64,000 nucleotides of DNA from Pseudomonas oryzagri (GTDB lineage: Bacteria; Pseudomonadota; Gammaproteobacteria; Pseudomonadales; Pseudomonadaceae): positions 124,001 to 188,000 of the forward strand of contig NZ_JAJHPU010000008.1 in NCBI RefSeq assembly GCF_020831405.1, read 5' to 3'. Below, one piece after another: positions 17,905-26,630 of the stretch. A program made the translations under genes and the position numbers. The notes under the pieces are model-generated. The model did not search any database. It was not told the origin of the DNA and worked only from the letters and a program-made list of their open reading frames with translations. Each line of letters opens with the position of its first letter. The stretch's first letter is position 1.

Positions 17905-18303
17905 GGGGTGGATCTCCTGTGAGGTAGGAGGCTCCGCGCCCGAGGCCAATGGGGCGGACGGAGCCGTGCAGGTTGGCCTACGGGCTCACAGGGGCCGACC
18001 ACCCTTGCGGGTGCCCACACGACTCCACCCATAACGCAGGCGTTGCCATGCTGCGGGCGCAAAAAAACCGCTCAAAAGCGGCGACTGCGTCTGCCTGTGA
18101 ATTTCCGGGAGGCCAATCCCAGGTCGCTGGATTGACAGCGACCAATGGAGCCCAATTGGGATATGGATAAGGTGTCAAGCCCAGCTTCATGTACCATTAT
18201 TCGATAGAAAAAGTGGTAGAGTGTAGGGTAAGTCTTCTTATTAATAGCAGCTCACTATCAATACTTATCTTATAATTTATTTTTGCAATGGACGCTTAAC
18301 ACT
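17905..18303. other. spacer between Rha relic and rnlA
   Basis: The first part is GC-rich phage-leader-like sequence with a small CCGCTC/AAAAGCGG-type hairpin near 18068-18082. From about 18180 base composition drops sharply. A TATAAT at 18271-18276 lies about 28 bases before the chosen rnlA start and is a good -10 candidate, but no convincing -35 is seen. Confidence 0.45.
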
Positions 18304-19344
18304 GTGGCAAAACCAAAAAACCCGTATGGCTCTTTGTTGATTAATCTTGACGCAGTCACTGCGTGCGTTGAAAGGAATGGGGCAGAAAGCTCTATTCTTA
18401 AAAAGAATAACGACAAAGAGTTTCTTTTGAGTTTTGCTTATAACGGGACCCCTTTCTTGATGAAGATCTTTCCCGTCAAGGGGGGCGCCTATGCTCTAGG
18501 GAAAGCATCACCCACAAAATATGATCCTGAAGTTTATGAGTTTTTTGCCGAAAAAATAAGCTGCGAGTGCACCACCGCTCAATCTGGAAGCCTTAACTAT
18601 TCGATCCCAAAACTTGGGAGAAAGCCCCTTGAAGAATTGATTGCTTTTCTTCAAGAGGAAGGAGCAGAGATAGAGGGGAATGAAACCAATGGCGCTTATG
18701 ACCTATATAGGCTACTTGGCCCCAAAGGTGACCGCCTTACCATAAAAATCTACAAAAACGATACCGTGCAGTTCCAAGGCAAGCACTTGCACCTAGCAAC
18801 ACTCCTCATCGACTACTTGGTTTCTGTTCTATCACTGGAAGATGCACTTAACAAGCAAATTGAAATTTACAGTGTCCCTCTAACGATCTCCCAAGTGAAA
18901 GAGGATCTTGAGGCAAGGATACCTGTGTCGCACACAATTATTAGCGACGCGGTAAGGGCCAGCTTGAGCTCAGCATTAGCAATGACAAAGATCACTCTCC
19001 CACTAGAGGATCACTCAGCAGTTGCATTTCCTGCTTTAAGGGCTCTTGAGGGGTTCTTGAAGGACATCCTTGTACGTGGCGGACTATCACCGAAAGTTGA
19101 TGCAACCTTCGGTGATTACGTGCGCGATGGCCGCATGGGCGGGGACTACGCCAAGCATGTAGGCAACACTATCGAGAGCATATTTAATAATCTCTATTGT
19201 TTCTATCATGCAAACAGGCATCGCCTATTTCATATGGACGCACCAAGCACCACTTCTAGGCTATTAAACTTCAGCGACTCTGTCGCCATAGTCAACAGAG
19301 TCCTTGAACTCATAGAGTCCTCCTGCCTGAGGCTGACGAAGTGA
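18304..19344 (+). CDS. rnlA: RnlA-type mRNA endoribonuclease toxin
   Basis: About 346 residues from a GTG at 18304 (a TTG at 18283 would add seven); E. coli RnlA has 357. The C-terminal HEPN-like domain matches RnlA: FPALRALEGFLKDIL, then FYHANRHRLFHMD, with the R-x4-H catalytic motif in RHRLFH. N-terminal repeat-like domains precede it. RnlA degrades mRNA when its antitoxin is lost, for instance after phage infection. The gene is markedly AT-richer than its surroundings, a sign of horizontal transfer. Its stop overlaps the rnlB start as GTGA. Confidence 0.85.
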   Translation: MAKPKNPYGSLLINLDAVTACVERNGAESSILKKNNDKEFLLSFAYNGTPFLMKIFPVKGGAYALGKASPTKYDPEVYEFFAEKISCECTTAQSGSLNYSIPKLGRKPLEELIAFLQEEGAEIEGNETNGAYDLYRLLGPKGDRLTIKIYKNDTVQFQGKHLHLATLLIDYLVSVLSLEDALNKQIEIYSVPLTISQVKEDLEARIPVSHTIISDAVRASLSSALAMTKITLPLEDHSAVAFPALRALEGFLKDILVRGGLSPKVDATFGDYVRDGRMGGDYAKHVGNTIESIFNNLYCFYHANRHRLFHMDAPSTTSRLLNFSDSVAIVNRVLELIESSCLRLTK

Positions 19345-19712
19345 AGAGCTACCTGATAGAGCCATTGACTGCTTGCGCTGACCCTGACATTTCAGCATGC
19401 GTCCTTGCTGCGGACTACCACAGTCCATTTGACTACCTTAGATTCATTGGAGAAGAGTTAAGCCGCGAAAACATAAAGGGCTCTGTCCTGTTCGACATGC
19501 TTCTGGCCAACGGATCCAAGCGGAATCGTTACTACTTGGCATATTTCAATGGAGCTTCTTTTACTTCTCCCCAAGAGAAGGCTCCGGATTATTACTATGA
19601 AAAATTCAGCTCTATCTCTGCAAACATCCTAAAAAATCACATCACCGAAATTGATGACACCTTACTAACAAGAGCGATGAAGTTTGCCGTGAGACGCGGA
19701 ATACCTTTGTAG
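19341..19712 (+). CDS. rnlB: RnlB-type antitoxin
   Basis: A 123-residue protein, the expected size for RnlB. Segments such as GSVLFDMLLANGSKRNRYYLAYFNG match the conserved core of the family. It starts with GTG at 19341, overlapping the rnlA stop by four bases, so the two are coupled. It should bind and neutralise the RnlA HEPN nuclease. It shares the low GC content of rnlA. Confidence 0.82.
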   Translation: MKSYLIEPLTACADPDISACVLAADYHSPFDYLRFIGEELSRENIKGSVLFDMLLANGSKRNRYYLAYFNGASFTSPQEKAPDYYYEKFSSISANILKNHITEIDDTLLTRAMKFAVRRGIPL

Positions 19713-19907
19713 CGCGTAGGGCAGACAACTGTGCAGCATTACCTACCCTACGCGGCTGACCGCCATACCTCTAGAAGCCCGCCATGTCGTCAAGCCTTCT
19801 TACCCTCAGCGGCATACCCTGCACGCCACAACATCCGTCAGCCTCACAGGGCGAAACTCCATAGCTCAGACAGTGGGCAAGCCGCCATGCGAGTTGCCCA
19901 CCCCCAC

Positions 19908-21011
19908 TTAACCTCTACCCCCATTAAAACCGATGGAAACCAGACCGCCCTCAATAGCAGCAAGGTAAGCTAGGCATACCGAATCAAGGCTTGTTGGATT
20001 CTCGACCTCGTCGACTCCATTCGAATAAAGGTCAGCCTTCCAGACACCATCAACTAGCACCCCGACATCAACATCACCCCTAAAACCTTTATCAATAACA
20101 AGATGCCTTCGTTCCAAGTCAGGCATTTTGAATGGAAGCGCTGCAGTCCCTAGATGGGCCTTGGCTGCAGCACCCAAAGCGATCTCAAGTCGACGCGCAT
20201 TGGGATCGTAGCTATCTGGTCGATATATTGAGCAAGTAACTCTCGGAGAGACAACAGAGAGGATAACTTTAGCAAGTGCCGACTTGACCTGTGAAATTGC
20301 CTGCCGATCATCCCTTTGGTGAGAATAATCGTAGATGAACATCTCCCCACCCCACCGCCCATCGATAACCGCACCACGAAGAGTTTGCAAGCCGTTTTGG
20401 TAACGACTGACATAATGTCCTTCAGTTACACGGTAAGAAATACCCGAATCAACACGAAATGGCTCATGAATATTCGCATATTCAAAGACGGGGAGAATGA
20501 AAGGCAAGTTCCCTTGAACTGGATATTCGCCGCCCCTCACCTCAACTGAGACGTGGTACGAAACATCCGAATACCGATGCGGTTGCTGGCGACCACCAGG
20601 CCCACTTGGCCACTTTTCGATCTCAATGCTAATGCTAATCCCATCTACCAACGACCCTACACTTATTGCCTTATCCAACCCTTCAAGCTCAGCGAGGCGG
20701 GCAACGAACGCCATGTAGTTGAATGGGATACCTGAACTGCTCGCGGGCATTTTCAACCCCGCAACTAGGGATGCATATGTTTTTTTTCCGAAGCCCCGTG
20801 CCAACGCCTCATTAAGCTTCGAGCGTGACAACGGAAATAGCGCCAATGCGGCTGTATGAATCTGACGAGCGAAAGCATCAAATTCAGATTGAGTTTTGTG
20901 CAGAAAATGCATTCTGAAATTCTCCATATTCCATCCGCCGGTCTGCCGATTACTCGCGGCCAGAAAGAGAGATTTCAGGCTTGCGATAAAAGAGGGGGGA
21001 TCTTGCGTCAC
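19908..21011 (-). CDS. Hypothetical protein of the AT-rich island
   Basis: Up to 367 residues; a start at the ATG at 20925-20927 (MENFRMHF) would give 339 and has GGATGG just upstream. I do not recognise the family. The N-terminal ~60 residues are helical with a pattern (LSRSKLNEALARGFGKKTYASLVAGL) like the short helical module found before unrelated domains in phage and defence proteins. The rest is mixed alpha/beta, without catalytic-looking Cys/His clusters or membrane segments. It converges on rnlAB and has the same low GC. Confidence 0.6.
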   Translation of the reverse strand: MTQDPPSFIASLKSLFLAASNRQTGGWNMENFRMHFLHKTQSEFDAFARQIHTAALALFPLSRSKLNEALARGFGKKTYASLVAGLKMPASSSGIPFNYMAFVARLAELEGLDKAISVGSLVDGISISIEIEKWPSGPGGRQQPHRYSDVSYHVSVEVRGGEYPVQGNLPFILPVFEYANIHEPFRVDSGISYRVTEGHYVSRYQNGLQTLRGAVIDGRWGGEMFIYDYSHQRDDRQAISQVKSALAKVILSVVSPRVTCSIYRPDSYDPNARRLEIALGAAAKAHLGTAALPFKMPDLERRHLVIDKGFRGDVDVGVLVDGVWKADLYSNGVDEVENPTSLDSVCLAYLAAIEGGLVSIGFNGGRG

Positions 21012-21179
21012 GGTATAGTGCGGCAGCAGCTAAGGTAGTGAACCCGGCCTAAAACCTTGAAACCAACCTAGCAAGCGCCCTCTAAAAAAGCAACCGTAAT
21101 GTCTAAACCCCAACAAATCAGCTAGGCAACAGTACAACCCTGCCCACCCGACGGACCCTCCACTTTCCAGCCGCCCCCG

Positions 21180-21359
21180 TCAGGCCACCCCACCCACCAA
21201 CACTCGCCAAGCCACCCTATCCGCCTCCCGCAACCGCCTCTCCAGCCCCTCCTGCACGGCCCTGTGCAGCTCCGCCACCTGCGCGCGGTACGTCCGCTCG
21301 CTGATCGCCGCAGCAGCGAGCTGGGCCGGGCAACCGGGTGCCTTTCGGCTGGCTACCAT
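21180..21359 (-). CDS. Small hypothetical protein (59 aa)
   Basis: An ATG at 21357-21359 opens a 59-codon frame reading MVASRKAPGCPAQLAAAAIS, then ERTYRAQVAELHRAVQEGLE, ending VAWRVLVGGVA. Codon use is coding-like and the protein is an amphipathic helix rich in Arg/Glu, like small phage or plasmid proteins. No strong ribosome-binding site was found, and the ORF could be the tail of a larger lost gene. Confidence 0.42.
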   Translation of the reverse strand: MVASRKAPGCPAQLAAAAISERTYRAQVAELHRAVQEGLERRLREADRVAWRVLVGGVA

Positions 21360-21368
21360 TGCTCGTTA

Positions 21369-21385
21369 GTAACGCGCGGCGTTAC
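21369..21385. promoter_or_regulatory. palindromic operator of higBA
   Basis: GTAACGC-GCG-GCGTTAC is a perfect 7-3-7 inverted repeat 11 bases upstream of higB. This is the expected position for HigA autorepression. Confidence 0.6.
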
Positions 21386-21395
21386 CCTGCCTGCC

Positions 21396-21677
21396 ATGGC
21401 GATCAATTCATTCAAGTGCCGCGATACCGAAAGCCTGTTCGACGGTGATCGCGTGCGACGTTTCGTGAACATCGAGGCCGTCGCCATGCGCAAGCTGGCG
21501 ATGCTGAACCGTGCCGGGCGCCTGGACGATCTGCGGGTGCCGCCCGGCAACCGGCTGGAGGCACTCAAGGGCGACCGGCTCGGGCAATACAGCATCCGCA
21601 TCAACGACCAGTGGCGGGTGTGCTTCCGCTGGTCGGATGCCGGCGCAGACGATGTTGAAATCGTGGACTACCACTGA
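21396..21677 (+). CDS. higB: HigB-type (RelE-fold) toxin
   Basis: A 93-residue ribosome-dependent mRNA interferase of the HigB/RelE family. Diagnostic pieces are INSFKCRDTESLFDG at the N-terminus, DLRVPPGNRLEALKGDRLGQYSIRINDQWRVCFRW in the core, and VEIVDYH at the end. The ATG at 21396 was chosen because it matches the family length; the longer frame upstream lacks similarity. Toxin precedes antitoxin, the usual order for higBA. Confidence 0.93.
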   Translation: MAINSFKCRDTESLFDGDRVRRFVNIEAVAMRKLAMLNRAGRLDDLRVPPGNRLEALKGDRLGQYSIRINDQWRVCFRWSDAGADDVEIVDYH

Positions 21678-21687
21678 GGAGGTGAGC

Positions 21688-21996
21688 ATGCGCGCAGTAG
21701 CCTACCCACATCCGGGCGAGATTCTGCTCGAAGAGTTCCTCAAGCCGATGGGGATCACCCAGTACCGGCTGGCCAAGGAGATCGGCGTGCCGCAGCGGCG
21801 TATCGGCGAGATCGTGGCCGGCAAACGTGCCGTGACCGCCGACACCGGTCTGCGCCTGGCGCGCTTCTTCGGCATGTCGGAAGACTTCTGGATCGGCCTG
21901 CAGTCGGACTACGATCGTGAGATGACCAAGGACGCCATCGCCGCGACGCTGGCGAAGATCCGCCCATGGGCCGAGACGCATCCGGTCCATACATGA
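21688..21996 (+). CDS. higA: HigA-type antitoxin (XRE-family)
   Basis: A 102-residue HTH antitoxin. It contains HPGEILLEEFLKPMGITQYRLAKEIGVPQRRIGEIVAGKR (XRE helix-turn-helix), followed by ADTGLRLARFFGMSEDFWIGLQ. It starts 10 bases after higB with AGGAGG 7 bases upstream. It should neutralise HigB and repress the operon through the palindrome at 21369-21385. Confidence 0.94.
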   Translation: MRAVAYPHPGEILLEEFLKPMGITQYRLAKEIGVPQRRIGEIVAGKRAVTADTGLRLARFFGMSEDFWIGLQSDYDREMTKDAIAATLAKIRPWAETHPVHT

Positions 21997-22245
21997 AACG
22001 GCGCGGGTAATAGGCGTTCGAGCGTTTCCAGGCAGGCCAAGGCTTCGCCGGCGCCCTGCCCCGCACCTCCTCACTCCGCCATTCCAGGCGGCCAGCATCG
22101 CCATCCCTACCACCACAGAGCCACGCGCTCCGGCACCCGTTGCACCGCAAGCACCACTGGTTGGCCGTTTGCACACTCCCTCGACCAAACTCGACGAAGA
22201 TTGCGATAGCCTCTCTCCAGCATCATCACGATAGGGATATCGAAA

Positions 22246-24003
22246 ATGCGTGAGCACCAGAAGCACAGCTTCACCACCCACGACGGCGTCGCGCTGAGCT
22301 ACCGCCACTGGCCTGCCGCTGACAACAGCGTGCAGAAGCCGCGGCAGGCAGTGGTGATGTTTCATCGCGGCCACGAGCACTCCGGGCGCATGGCTCATCT
22401 GGTCGACGAGCTGGACCTGCCCGGCGTCGACTTCTTCGCCTGGGACGCCCGCGGCCATGGCGAGTCGCCGGGTGCGCGCGGCGACAGTCCGAGCTTCGGC
22501 ACCAGCGTGCGCGATGTGCAGACCTTCATCGACCACCTCGGCGCCAGCCATGGCATCGCCGAGGAGGACATGGCGGTGCTGGCGCAGAGCGTCGGCGCGG
22601 TGATCGCGGCGACCTGGGTGCACGACTACGCGCCGAAGATCCGCGCTCTGGTGCTCGCCTCGCCGGCGTTCAAGGTCAAGCTCTACGTGCCGTTCGCCCG
22701 CCCGGGCCTCAAGCTGCTGCGCGCCTGGCGCGGCAATTTCTTCGTCGATAGCTACGTGAAGGCGAAATTCCTCAGCCACGACCCGGCGCGCATCGCCAGC
22801 TTCGACAGCGACCCGCTGATCGCCAAGGCCATCTCGGTGAACATGCTGCTCGGCCTGTACGACGCCGCCGAGCGGGTGGTGGCCGATGCCCAGGCCATCC
22901 AGGTGCCGACCCAGTTGCTGATCTCCGGCGCGGATTTCGTCGTGCACCGGAAGCCGCAGGAGCGCTTCTTCGCCCGGCTGGGCAGCGTGCGCAAGGAGAA
23001 GCACGTGCTGCCCGGCTTCTTCCACGACACCCTCGGCGAGCGCGACCGCCACCTGGCGGTGCGGCGCGCGCGGCGCTTCATCGTCGAGAACTTCGCCCAA
23101 CAGGCGACGCGCCCGTCGCTGCTGGGCGCCGACCGCCTCGGCGCGACCTGCGCGGAGGCCGAGGCGTTGGCCGCGCCGCTGCCGGCCAATTCCCCGCGCG
23201 AGCTGTACTGGCGGGCCACCCGCGCCGGCCTGAAGATCGGCGCGGGCCTGTCCGAGGGGGTGAAGCTCGGCCACGCCACCGGCTTCGACTCGGGCAGCAC
23301 CCTGGACTACGTGTACCGCAACCAGCCCTCCGGCAGCACGGCGCTGGGCAAGCTGGTCGACCGCGCCTACCTGGAGTCCATCGGCTGGCGCGGCATCCGC
23401 CAGCGCAAGCTGCACGCCGAGGAGCTGCTGCGCCTGGCAATGGCGAAGCTGCGCGAGCAGGGCCGCGCCGTGCGCATCGTCGACATAGCCGCCGGCCACG
23501 GCCGCTACATCCTCGAAGCACTGCAGGGCGTCGCGCCGCTGCCCGAAGCCATCCTGCTGCGCGACTACAGCGACATCAACGTGCGCGACGGTCAGGCGCT
23601 GATCGAGTCGCTGGGCCTCGGCGCCGTCGCCCGCTTCGCCAAGGGCGACGCCTTCGACCGCGCCGATCTGGCCGCCCTCGACCCGCGCCCCAGCCTCGCG
23701 GTGGTCTCGGGGCTCTATGAGCTGTTCAGCGACAACGCCATGGTCGGCGGCTCGCTGGCCGGGCTGGCCGAGGCCGTCGAGCCGGGCGGCTATCTGGTCT
23801 ACACCGGGCAGCCCTGGCATCCGCAGCTGGAGATGATCGCCCGCGCGCTGACCAGCCACCGCGAGGGGCAGCCCTGGGTGATGCGCCGCCGCAGCCAGGC
23901 GGAGATGGATCAGTTGGTGGAAGCCGCCGGTTTCCGCAAGCTGACCCAGCGCATCGACGAGTGGGGCATCTTCACCGTGAGCCTGGCGCAGAAGGTGGAA
24001 TGA
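22246..24003 (+). CDS. Fused alpha/beta-hydrolase and SAM-dependent methyltransferase
   Basis: A 585-residue bifunctional protein. Residues ~1-300 form a serine hydrolase resembling monoacylglycerol lipase/lysophospholipase: HRGHEHSGRM oxyanion region, nucleophile Ser115 in AQSVGA, WDARGHGES, and a late His in FFHDTLGE. Residues ~370-585 form a class I methyltransferase with the SAM motif IVDIAAGHGRYILEAL near 408-423. The next gene overlaps by ATGA, and a third follows with overlap. Neighbour functions suggest membrane lipid chemistry; the exact reaction is unknown. Confidence 0.87.
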   Translation: MREHQKHSFTTHDGVALSYRHWPAADNSVQKPRQAVVMFHRGHEHSGRMAHLVDELDLPGVDFFAWDARGHGESPGARGDSPSFGTSVRDVQTFIDHLGASHGIAEEDMAVLAQSVGAVIAATWVHDYAPKIRALVLASPAFKVKLYVPFARPGLKLLRAWRGNFFVDSYVKAKFLSHDPARIASFDSDPLIAKAISVNMLLGLYDAAERVVADAQAIQVPTQLLISGADFVVHRKPQERFFARLGSVRKEKHVLPGFFHDTLGERDRHLAVRRARRFIVENFAQQATRPSLLGADRLGATCAEAEALAAPLPANSPRELYWRATRAGLKIGAGLSEGVKLGHATGFDSGSTLDYVYRNQPSGSTALGKLVDRAYLESIGWRGIRQRKLHAEELLRLAMAKLREQGRAVRIVDIAAGHGRYILEALQGVAPLPEAILLRDYSDINVRDGQALIESLGLGAVARFAKGDAFDRADLAALDPRPSLAVVSGLYELFSDNAMVGGSLAGLAEAVEPGGYLVYTGQPWHPQLEMIARALTSHREGQPWVMRRRSQAEMDQLVEAAGFRKLTQRIDEWGIFTVSLAQKVE

Positions 24004-25370
24004 TGGCCGCCTCGTCGCCGGTGACGCGCCAGCCGGGGCTGTGGAGACGGGCGCTGGCCTGGCTGCTATTGCTCGGCCCGTTCTTTTTCGCCAGCTACGG
24101 GCTGGCGACCTGGGTCAGCGCGCAACGCAGCGACGTCGGCAGCCTGGTGTTCGCCTGGGAGGTGCACATGCCCTTCTGGGCCTGGACCATCGTGCCCTAC
24201 TGGTCCATCGACCTGCTCTACGGCCTCTCGCTGCTGGTCTGCAGCACGCGGCGGGAGCTGGACGGCCATGCCCGCCGGCTGCTTACCGCGCAGGTCGTTG
24301 CGGTCGGCTGCTTCCTGCTGTTCCCGCTGCGCTTCACCTTCCCGCGCCCGGAAATCGACGGGCTGTTCGGCCTGTTGTTCGAGCTGCTCGGCGCCTTCGA
24401 CAAGCCGTTCAACCAGGCGCCGTCGCTGCACATCGCCCTGCTGGTGATCCTCTGGGTCTGCTTCGCCCGGCATGTGCGCGGCGCCTGGCGCTGGCTGCTG
24501 CACGGCTGGTTCGCGCTGATCGGGCTGTCGGTGCTGACCACCTGGCAGCACCACTTCATCGACCTGCCCAGCGGCGCGCTGCTCGGCTGGCTGTGCGTCT
24601 GGCTGTGGCCGCTCGACCGCCCGGGCCCGCTGAGCACGTGGCAGCCGGCGCGCGACGCGCGGCGCCGCTCGCTGGCGCTGGGCTACGCGCTGGGTGCGGC
24701 GCTCTGCGCCCTACCCGCCTTCGCCCTCGGCGGCGCCTGGCTGTGGCTGTTGTGGCCGGCGGTGTCGCTGCTGCTGGTGGCGCTCAACTACGCCCTGCTC
24801 GGCGCGGCGGGTTTCCAGAAGGGTGCCGATGGTCGGCTGAGCAGCGCCGCGCTCTGGCTGCTGGCGCCGTATCTGGCCGCCGCCTGGCTCAATTCGCGGC
24901 TCTGGACCCGCCGCCGACCCGAGCCTGACGCGGTGGTCGAAGGCATCTGGCTGGGCCGGATTCCCTCCGCCCGGGAGCTTGCCCGCGGCCCCTTCACCGG
25001 GGTGATCGACCTGTGTGCCGAGCTGCCCCTGGCGCCCGGCCTGTGCAACTACCGCAGCCTGCCGCAGCTCGATCTGGTGGCGCCGAGCGCCGCGCAATGC
25101 CTGGCCGCGGCCGAGGCGATCGAGTCGGCGCGGCGGCGCGGGCCCATCCTGGTCTGCTGCGCGCTGGGCTATTCGCGCAGCGCCACCGCCGTCGCCGCCT
25201 GGCTGCTGCACAGCGGCCGCGCACGGGATGTGGACTCCGCCATCGAGCAGATCCGCCGAGCCCGCCCGCAGGTCATGCTTGGCGCGCAGCAGCGTCTGGC
25301 CCTGGCGCAACTCGCCGGATCGCTTCGCCGCACACTGTCGGAAGGTACGGAGGCCGAGCATGCCGGCTGA
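24000..25370 (+). CDS. Membrane PAP2-like / dual-specificity phosphatase fusion
   Basis: A 456-residue protein. About eight hydrophobic segments fill residues ~15-310 and include a PAP2/inositolphosphoryl-transferase-like pair of motifs: FNQAPSLHIALL (about 136-147) and HHFIDLPSG (about 183-191). A cytosolic C-terminal dual-specificity phosphatase domain carries C387-ALGYS-R393 (Cx5R). Such fusions are predicted to dephosphorylate lipid or phosphatidyl substrates. The start ATG overlaps the stop of the hydrolase/methyltransferase (ATGA). Confidence 0.85.
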   Translation: MMAASSPVTRQPGLWRRALAWLLLLGPFFFASYGLATWVSAQRSDVGSLVFAWEVHMPFWAWTIVPYWSIDLLYGLSLLVCSTRRELDGHARRLLTAQVVAVGCFLLFPLRFTFPRPEIDGLFGLLFELLGAFDKPFNQAPSLHIALLVILWVCFARHVRGAWRWLLHGWFALIGLSVLTTWQHHFIDLPSGALLGWLCVWLWPLDRPGPLSTWQPARDARRRSLALGYALGAALCALPAFALGGAWLWLLWPAVSLLLVALNYALLGAAGFQKGADGRLSSAALWLLAPYLAAAWLNSRLWTRRRPEPDAVVEGIWLGRIPSARELARGPFTGVIDLCAELPLAPGLCNYRSLPQLDLVAPSAAQCLAAAEAIESARRRGPILVCCALGYSRSATAVAAWLLHSGRARDVDSAIEQIRRARPQVMLGAQQRLALAQLAGSLRRTLSEGTEAEHAG

Positions 25371-25791
25371 AGCGCAGGTCATGGCCGCCCTGCTGCGCCA
25401 GGGCCGCATCCTCGACGGCCTGTCCGGGGCACTGCTAGTGGCGGGGGTCGTCTTCGGGTTCGGCCAGTTGCTAGTGGAACACGCAGATCCGCTGCTGGCC
25501 GCCATCTGCCTGGCGCTGGTGCTGGTCGGTCTGGTGCAGAAATACCTGGCGCTGCGGGTCGCCTTCGACGCCGAGCTGTTCGCCCGGCTGGAGACGCTCG
25601 GCCTCGACGAGCTGGACGCCGGCTTGCTCGGCCTCGGCCTGCTGCCGCCGCAGCGGGCCGGACGGCCGCTGGCCGAACGCTGCCGTGGCGCCCTGCGCCT
25701 GCTCAAACGCCAGGCGCTGTGCGTGGCCACCCAAGGGCTGTTGGCACTGGGCGGCATACTGCATGCCCTGCTGGCGGCGCTGGCGGGCTAA
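25360..25791 (+). CDS. Small membrane protein of the lipid-type cluster
   Basis: A 143-residue protein starting at the ATG at 25360, inside the 3' end of the phosphatase gene. It has two strong membrane segments near residues 20-60 (GALLVAGVVFGFG; AAICLALVLVGLVQKYLAL) and one at the C-terminus (GLLALGGILHALLAAL). No catalytic motif is seen. Tight overlaps across the three genes indicate a shared task, perhaps as a subunit for the phosphatase. Confidence 0.72.
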   Translation: MPAEAQVMAALLRQGRILDGLSGALLVAGVVFGFGQLLVEHADPLLAAICLALVLVGLVQKYLALRVAFDAELFARLETLGLDELDAGLLGLGLLPPQRAGRPLAERCRGALRLLKRQALCVATQGLLALGGILHALLAALAG

Positions 25792-25871
25792 GGCCGCCCC
25801 CTCTCTGGGACGCCGCAGTCAGCGTCTGCTAGGGCACAGGCCGCCGAATAACGTGACGCAGGCTGGCTTGC

Positions 25872-26630
25872 TCAGACGCGTCCAATCCTCATGTTGATGG
25901 GCCAGGAAATGGCCTGCCTGTTCGCCGGATCGCCCCAGAGGGCGGCGATGTCGTCGGCGAAGCGCTGCAGGATGTCCTCCCGCCCCGCCTCGCGTGCCCG
26001 GCGCACGGCCGACCAGGTGGCGATATAGCCGAGAAACTCCGCCAGATCCCAGTCGAGGCGGATCGCCATGGCCGGTGGGTCGAGCGGCGCGAACGGGAAG
26101 TCGAGGGTGGCGTAGCCGCTGTCCACCAGTCGCCGCTCGGCCGGCCAGTAGGGGCCGATCTCCTGCCAGTAGAACTGCTGGAAGCGGGCGTCCAGGGCAT
26201 CGTCCAGGCGCAGCACGCCGTAGCTGATCAGCGCCAGCACGGCGCCGGGCCGGGCGATGCGCCGCACCTCGGCGTAGAAGGCCGGCAGATCGAACCAGTG
26301 CGCGGCCTGCGCAGCGGTGATAAGGCTCGCGCTGCGGTCCGCCAGCGGCATCCGCTCCGCGGGCGCGCAGCGATAGTCGAGATTGGCCCGGGGCGTGGCG
26401 TGCGCCACCTGATCGGCGCTCGGGTCCAGCCCGACGACGGCCCTGAAATGCTCCGCCAGTTGCCCGGTGAGCTGGCCGTTGCCGCAGCCGACATCCACGG
26501 CGAGGGCGGCATCGGGCGCCACCGAGGCCAGGTAGGCGGCAAGTTCGGCGGGATATTCCGGGCGGAAGCGGGCGTAGGCCTCACCGCCCTGATCGAACCA
26601 GTTTTTCAACCCGCCGGGGGTGCCGCTCAT
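25872..26630 (-). CDS. Class I SAM-dependent methyltransferase
   Basis: A 252-residue UbiE/Methyltransf_11-type enzyme. Motif I is AVDVGCGNGQLTGQL near residues 43-57, the acidic ribose-binding position follows in VVGLDPSA, and AQAAHWFDLPAFYAEVRRI is typical of the trans-aconitate/TehB-like group. The substrate is unknown. Its ATG overlaps the stop of the upstream MarR gene (ATGA), so the regulator and enzyme are one unit. Confidence 0.85.
   Translation of the reverse strand: MSGTPGGLKNWFDQGGEAYARFRPEYPAELAAYLASVAPDAALAVDVGCGNGQLTGQLAEHFRAVVGLDPSADQVAHATPRANLDYRCAPAERMPLADRSASLITAAQAAHWFDLPAFYAEVRRIARPGAVLALISYGVLRLDDALDARFQQFYWQEIGPYWPAERRLVDSGYATLDFPFAPLDPPAMAIRLDWDLAEFLGYIATWSAVRRAREAGREDILQRFADDIAALWGDPANRQAISWPINMRIGRV

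Noticed and set aside
19731-19973. 80-codon open frame after rnlB
   Set aside because: It overlaps the 3' end of the convergent hypothetical gene, has no ribosome-binding site and no family resemblance.
21601-23859. 752-codon open frame on the minus strand opposite the hydrolase-methyltransferase gene
   Set aside because: It is antisense to a gene with clear domains, rich in Gly/Gln/Arg/His low-complexity sequence and shows no family motif; long antisense frames are expected at this GC content.
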